Origin: Seison nebaliae
Taxonomy: Eukaryota > Rotifera > Pararotatoria > Seisonacea > Seisonidae
DNA length: 44,952 nucleotides
Direction of reading: 5' to 3'
NCBI GenBank assembly: GCA_023231475.1
Contig: JALJEE010001395.1
Coordinates: forward strand, 1-44,952
The notes under the pieces were generated by a model that was not told the DNA's origin, made no database searches, and saw only the letters and a list, made by a program, of their open reading frames with translations. Below, one piece after another: positions 40,609 through 44,952 of the stretch; the stretch's first letter is position 1; each line of letters opens with the position of its first letter. The translations under genes were made by a program, and so were the position numbers.

Positions 40609-41679
40609 TTAAAAAGTGAATATGAAGAGAACAAATGAAAATATAATAAACTGAGAATGAGGAATTTGATTAGCAGATGACGATCCTTCAATCATTACAG
40701 CAAAACGAACCATACCTCTCCAATATAATTCCCTTTCTTGGTCGATATTCTTCGCGTAAGATTTACAGATAATATTCACAAGAATATTCGATTCGATCAT
40801 TTCCAATTTGACTAAGACCAACGGTTGCTGATAACCGACTTCATTCCGATATGGATAATAATGGAAAGGAATTCCACCAACGTTCTCATCGTTCAACATC
40901 GAAAAATATACGAGTCGTTTAATCATATCACGATCAACAGGATGTTGACCGAAACATTTGACCAAAATAAAATTCTTCCTTTCTTCACTCCAATGATCAC
41001 GAACTTCGTAAGGAACTTCATCTTTGGAAGAGTAAGCAATCGGATACCAGTCGTACACCTTATTCAATTTCACTATCACACATGGTCGACCATTCATATA
41101 ACCATAAGATCCAACTTTACTACACTCCTGATTCTTATCTTGATTATAGAGTATAGATACATCAAAACGACATGATTGTCCTTCTAAACGGTCATGTTGT
41201 ACTTCCTTCTTATTTACACAATCAGTAACGTCTGCCGCACTTGTTTGTTGATGGTCAGGTTCATATCGATTAAGAAATTGAATCATGTTGTCCACATATT
41301 TCTTCCATCCGTTGTCATTCGAATGCACAGACATCTGCTTAAATCTAATTAACGATTCAAGTACTTTCACTTGCGGACGGAAGCCCATACCAGGATTAGG
41401 TGTGTTCATCGTGAACAAACTTCGATTTTCACCTTTCATCAAACTATCTCGATTGACATACGTCGGACGACGCTTATCAATGATCGCATAAAGTATTCCG
41501 ATGAGACACAAATAGAATACTGCCAAGCTGAAATAGAATGAAAAATAAAATAATCCAGTTTTGATCCATTGAATTCCATCACGTCCCATTACTTTGTTCG
41601 TAAACGGATTGTAGAACCATTCTTTCAATTCAGCAAGATAATCCCGTTCTTCTTTTGGCAGAATATACTCTATTTCCAT
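40609..41679 (-). CDS. ATP1B: Na,K-ATPase beta subunit (nervana-like)
   Basis: A single exon. The start at 41679 (MEIEYILPKEE) gives 356 aa and a normal short cytosolic N-terminus. An in-frame ATG at 41730 would add a hydrophobic 17-residue leader. The N-terminal part has the beta-family WFYNPFTNKVMGRDG block and one membrane helix (TGLFYFSFYFSLAVFYLCLIG), so it is type II. The ectodomain has GMGFRP, paired Cys, GYMNGRPCVIVKLNKVYDW and CFGQHPVDRD. The beta subunit is needed for folding and surface delivery of the alpha pump. After the canonical end (GMVRFAVMIE) the ORF runs 25 residues further with small residues and a hydrophobic tail, which is unusual. Confidence 0.92.
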   Translation of the reverse strand: MEIEYILPKEERDYLAELKEWFYNPFTNKVMGRDGIQWIKTGLFYFSFYFSLAVFYLCLIGILYAIIDKRRPTYVNRDSLMKGENRSLFTMNTPNPGMGFRPQVKVLESLIRFKQMSVHSNDNGWKKYVDNMIQFLNRYEPDHQQTSAADVTDCVNKKEVQHDRLEGQSCRFDVSILYNQDKNQECSKVGSYGYMNGRPCVIVKLNKVYDWYPIAYSSKDEVPYEVRDHWSEERKNFILVKCFGQHPVDRDMIKRLVYFSMLNDENVGGIPFHYYPYRNEVGYQQPLVLVKLEMIESNILVNIICKSYAKNIDQERELYWRGMVRFAVMIEGSSSANQIPHSQFIIFSFVLFIFTF

Positions 41680-42208
41680 TATCGACAAAATGACAATTGA
41701 TGTACTTCGTAATGACAAAATATTCATCATGTTTTAAATTAAATGTCAAGTTAAATAATTTATTGTTATCCATTTTGAAGAATGATATCGAACAAGGAAT
41801 AACATCTTTAAAACTTTAGCTCTAATTTCTCCATAGGGAAATTCAATATATTAATCTTGCTCACAATAGTCTTGTCAGTCATTAGTCTAATTTATTAGTC
41901 AGTCATAATCTTTATCCATTGCTTTTCATTAAACTATAACCAAAATTAAACAGTTCTTTGAACGTAGTCAAGTCAAGGAATGTAAAACAAATTCGCATAC
42001 ATTGGGTGATCTCATATTAGTAATAATCTATACGTTATTGTCTTATCGACAAGTGAACGAGAACTAATTATACTATATTAGTATAATTACGATAAACTAT
42101 ATTGAATATGGTAAAAGTCTGTTTGAAAGCCACAGAAAAAATATTTTTTTAGAAAGTAGAATATAAGTATTTGGATTAATTTATGTAAATTTTATTTATC
42201 CAAAATAA
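41680..42208. other. AT-rich spacer upstream of ATP1B
   Basis: No gene recognised. Presumed promoter of ATP1B. Contains short direct repeats such as TTAGTC at 41881-41905. Confidence 0.4.
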
Positions 42209-42490
42209 CTATAAAAAAATCATCATTATCTGATTTTCATAATTATTTTCGTTTTCGTTATCTTTATCTTCTATGTAGTCATCTGCCTCATCGTCTTCCT
42301 CGCAATAATCATCATCTTCATTTCCGCTTATTTCATCATCGTCTTCACTAGCGTCATCATCGTTTTCAGTTCCATCATTATCATTCTCTTCATCAAAATT
42401 CTCATCGTTTCGATCTCTAAACCATTGTAAAAAAAATTGAAAAAAGTCGTTGTTTAGCAATCGGGTCTTCTTCAACATACTTTTTACCAT
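42209..42490 (-). CDS. acidic low-complexity ORF, 93 aa, doubtful
   Basis: The first 25 residues are mixed and aromatic (NDFFQFFLQWF). About 60 residues of Asp, Glu and Asn follow, encoded by GAT/GAA/AAT repeats. It lies at the edge of the TE-rich right end and may be part of an element or a simple-sequence artefact. No family can be given. Confidence 0.25.
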   Translation of the reverse strand: MVKSMLKKTRLLNNDFFQFFLQWFRDRNDENFDEENDNDGTENDDDASEDDDEISGNEDDDYCEEDDEADDYIEDKDNENENNYENQIMMIFL

Positions 42491-42779
42491 TAGTAGTTAT
42501 AACTTAAAAGGTTCAAACCTGCTAACCAATCTTTTCATTCAGCCGGTTAAATTCATACTCCTGACATGCATCTCGGCTGGAATCGACTTTGGTCCGAATT
42601 TACAACCGAATGATATGGAATGTTATCTTTTTTTATCTCGTTGGAGATTTTGTTCTTCATTCGAAATTTAATGTACATCTCTTGAAGAAGATTTGCCAAT
42701 TTTGAAAATTGAAACTTCCTCGATCTATTTTTAATAACGGCGTCTTCAAAAAGATTTTGGTCTTACTTTGTCAGTTCTA

Positions 42780-43194
42780 TTCGTCCAGGTTCAATGCAGA
42801 GAAGATATGACCGTGGAGCACATACGTGTCTGGCCATCGTGAGGTCACTGATATATTATCAGAGACAAACGAACCGCCCCTTCATATACCTTTCCTAGAC
42901 GCATCAAGAGTGTTCGACTCCATTATGTATTTCATCCATCTATATCCTGCTCTCCTTTGTTTACGTTCTCGCGTGATTCATCATTCGATACTCTCATTTA
43001 TAATAACGATGTGTTCACATTCATTATGTTCAGTTTCGCCGAAAAACTTCCAGCCCTCTCCTTTCCAAGTAAATCGGGCAGTCCATCAAGGATCGATCCT
43101 TGGAACGTGGCTCTTTGGGCTTGCTCTCGATTCCGCAATTGGCTTAATTAATTCCAATTTAATGATTAATAGTTCGCGAGTTCCACCAGCATAA
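42780..43194 (+). pseudogene. LINE reverse transcriptase fragment
   Basis: Frames contain an opening block RRYDRGAHTC. Then comes FLDASRVFDSIMYF (D-x-x-x-x-F-D box) and, after further frames, VHQGSILGTWLFGLALDSAI. This matches VRQGTILGPWLFGLAIDG of the copy at 15.8-16.6 kb. At least one frameshift separates the opening from the catalytic block. No YADD box is found downstream before the sequence changes, so it is truncated. Upstream (42500-42780) may be more of the same element. Confidence 0.75.
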
Positions 43195-43290
43195 GCGGGG
43201 GTCGTCAATTCTACGGCGTGTCACTTCTCACGCGTGACATTTCTCCCGAAGTCATTTCACTAACCGTCATTTCTTTCGCAGTCACTTCTC
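43195..43290. repeat. short tandem array of GTCATTTCTC-type units
   Basis: Six or so imperfect units of the form GTCACTTCTCxCG / GTCATTTCTCCCG, spaced 17-19 bp. The design is like the unit arrays in the arms of the two fold-back elements at 21.6 and 22.6 kb, but the sequence is unrelated. No inverted partner found nearby, so it may be a solo arm. Confidence 0.65.
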
Positions 43291-43536
43291 CCGTTCTTTC
43301 CTTATTTCTATTTTTTAATTTTTTGTCGGTCATAAATTAAAATTTTTTTTTCTCAATTTAATTTTAAATCAAAAGTAACACAATGAATATTATATAAGAC
43401 GTAATGATATTAAGAAAATGATGAAAAAATAGTGCCAATTTTGTCCAAGTTGCAGATTGCTTCTTTCTTATATTCGCTTATAAGTTTTTTTAATTTCTTT
43501 TTCTTCGCTTTTTTCTTTCGACCTATCCAATTTTTA

Positions 43537-43745
43537 TCATTTGAAATCAGAGGGGTAAGCTTTGAAGGTTCCGTCAAAAAACCACTCATTTGTCAAATCC
43601 ATTTCTCTCAAATTGTCGGTACTCCACATTATGGTTGCATTTTCCAATTTTTTCGTTACTATATTCTCGTTATCTTTGTTTTGTTCATTGCGCTGCCTTT
43701 TCATTCGCAATAGTCGCTTCATAATCTGTTAATGGCGCCACATTT
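43537..43745 (-). pseudogene. MULE-type transposase fragment
   Basis: A minus-strand frame has a basic/Asn-rich start, then ATIMWSTDNLREMD, then NEWFFDGTFKAYPSDF. The W-F-x-D-G-T-F-K-x-x-P-x-x-F block is the start of the Mutator-like (MULE) transposase catalytic domain, with the first catalytic Asp. It is followed at once by a stop. A second frame just upstream (VKDIIRENVAPLTDYEATIA) suggests a frameshifted N-terminal part. Only this short piece remains. Confidence 0.6.
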
Positions 43746-43877
43746 TCTCGAATAATGTCTTTGACGCTTTGTATGTATCAATTTTTCTGATATTCGTTTG
43801 TTTCATTTTTTCTGATTTTCTGATTCACATTTGTTATTGACAATGATAAACGCTGGTCTTATCTTTGTTTACTCGAA

Positions 43878-44176
43878 TTGCGGAAAGATATTAACCTTTA
43901 AGAAATAATCAACCCTTTATTTAAATAAGGAAAGATATTACCATAAATAAATAAATAAAGGAAAGATAATAAGGATGCCTTGCACATCCTAAAGCAGAAT
44001 TTCTAAAAGGAAAGATGTTTACCCAGTTTCTTCTAAAGGGGAACGGTATTAACTTATTTAGCTGAAAAAGGAACGATGTTAACCTCCATTTGTCTTATAT
44101 GGAACGATATTAACCATCTTTACCACATAACGGAAAGATATCAACTCCTAAAATCGGAAATAGAAAGATATTAACT
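43878..44176. repeat. degenerate array, about nine GGAAAGATATTAACC units
   Basis: Units at about 43878, 43928, 43959, 44009, 44038, 44069, 44099, 44131 and 44161 share GGAA(A/C)GATATTAAC. Most spacings are 29-32 bp and two are about 50 bp. The spacer sequences between units differ. It stands close to the left end of the hAT element at 44262. Confidence 0.8.
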
Positions 44177-44261
44177 CTGTTGAATCAATTTTAAATTAAA
44201 TATTTACTTATATTAAACGTCTGTTGTATAGTTAATTTTAGAAATATTATACAATTGATTA

Positions 44262-44952
44262 TATATGGCTGTATTCAAAAGTAATCGGACAAAATTGGAT
44301 TTAAATGCTCATAACTTTCTTCAAATACCATTATATGCGTAAGAGTGTATATTTTTAGATAGCCCTATTCAAGCTCCTAAGATTATTCCAATTATTATCA
44401 ATTCAATTCATTTATCAATAACTCTACAGCAGTTAACATTCATAATTAATGAAAATCCTTCTCTTCACTCATTATTATATCTTCTCATCCATTTCCATTC
44501 TATCTTTTTACCATGGGTCGTCCCAGTAACGTAGTTGTGAGAAAAAATTTCAAATTGAAATCTAATGTAAAGGATTGTGAATGTCAAATAATTGCCAATG
44601 GCAATTCGATGTGGGAAATTAATTAAAGGTGCCACTGTCAGTCACATCCGGCAACATATGAAAATATATCATCCAAATGACGAAACATCTGAAGATATAT
44701 TATTCCCAAAGATTCCGAACGATCTAATAGTTTGATCAATTTAATGATAAATTTTATGTTTAAAAGAAACACCAGTTTCTAGTTTTTTATTATTATTCAC
44801 TATTTTCATAAAATTTATAGGTTATAGATTGTTGAGGGATGAGAATTTCATTAAATTTTGTTTCAATTTGGGTTTTCAAATACCAACCTATGAAAAATTC
44901 ATAGAATACATTAATAAACATTTCCTCAAATTAAAAGAAAAAATGAAAGAAC
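44262..44952 (+). mobile_element. hAT transposon, 5' end and BED-finger transposase start, cut by window edge
   Basis: From an ATG at 44513 the frame reads MGRPSNVVVRKNF and DCEC, then in another frame CGKLIKGATVSHIRQHMKIYH. This is the Cys-Cys-His-His pattern of a BED zinc finger, with a frameshift or small intron inside. After about 100 bp of non-coding sequence, a third open block (LLRDENFIKFCFNLGFQIPTYEKF) matches the segment that follows the BED finger in hAT transposases, and it runs off the window. The left end (44262-44320) recurs in reverse at 14242-14303 and probably includes the terminal repeat. Confidence 0.65.

Noticed and set aside
40428..40691. 87-codon minus-strand frame overlapping the ATP1B 3' end
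   Set aside because: Strongly biased to Phe, Ile and His in a T-rich 3' UTR, and overlaps a well-supported gene on the same strand.
41680..41730. Upstream ATG extending ATP1B by 17 residues
   Set aside because: It would add a hydrophobic leader before the cytosolic N-terminus of a type II protein; the internal ATG gives a normal beta-subunit start.
43878..44176. CRISPR-like array
   Set aside because: Units are degenerate, spacing is irregular at two places and the genome is animal. It is a phased repeat, not CRISPR.

Overview
The window is animal nuclear DNA: AT-rich, gene-dense and full of introns, with no sign of operonic bacterial structure. The recognisable genes are metazoan. They are an i-type lysozyme, TRMT11, mitochondrial malate dehydrogenase, axonemal dynein light chain DNAL4, a tetraspanin, a P5B-type ATPase (ATP13A family), a norpA/PLCB4-type phospholipase C-beta, a KDM6/UTX-type histone demethylase, RNA polymerase II subunit RPB7 and a Na,K-ATPase beta subunit. 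Asn-rich and Asp-rich inserts, tiny introns and short spacers suggest a small-bodied invertebrate with a reduced genome. DNAL4 argues for a lineage that keeps axonemes. I cannot name the phylum from sequence alone.

Layout. 0-5.6 kb is a transposable-element graveyard (Gag-like retroelement, AT-hook element, hAT transposase end, LINE reverse transcriptase piece) with one intact three-exon lysozyme gene embedded in it. 6.4-8.9 kb holds three close-packed plus-strand genes of unknown function. 9.2-13.7 kb holds TRMT11 (minus), MDH2 (plus), tetraspanin and DNAL4 (both minus). 14.8-17.6 kb holds two related small secreted-like proteins, a small membrane protein and two head-to-head LINE copies. 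17.8-21.5 kb is a divergent pair of intronless USP-like cysteine-protease paralogues. 21.5-23.3 kb holds two fold-back elements built from short tandem arrays. 23.4-28.2 kb holds a possible membrane protein and the P5B ATPase. 28.6-32.8 kb is PLC-beta. 32.8-37.4 kb is mostly non-coding. 37.5-41.7 kb is a minus-strand run ATP1B, RPB7, KDM6. 42.2-44.95 kb is again TE debris (LINE, MULE, a hAT start running off the edge).

Gene models were joined by hand from protein homology and reading frame. Nearly all introns came out at 40-55 nt, and most donors read GTT instead of the usual GTA/GTG. This is the most unusual global property of the window. Several co-directional genes are only about 85-170 bp apart and carry pyrimidine-AG sites just before the start codon, which raises the possibility of trans-splicing. 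The genes do not form one pathway. They are housekeeping, signalling, chromatin and membrane genes, with lineage-specific families between them.
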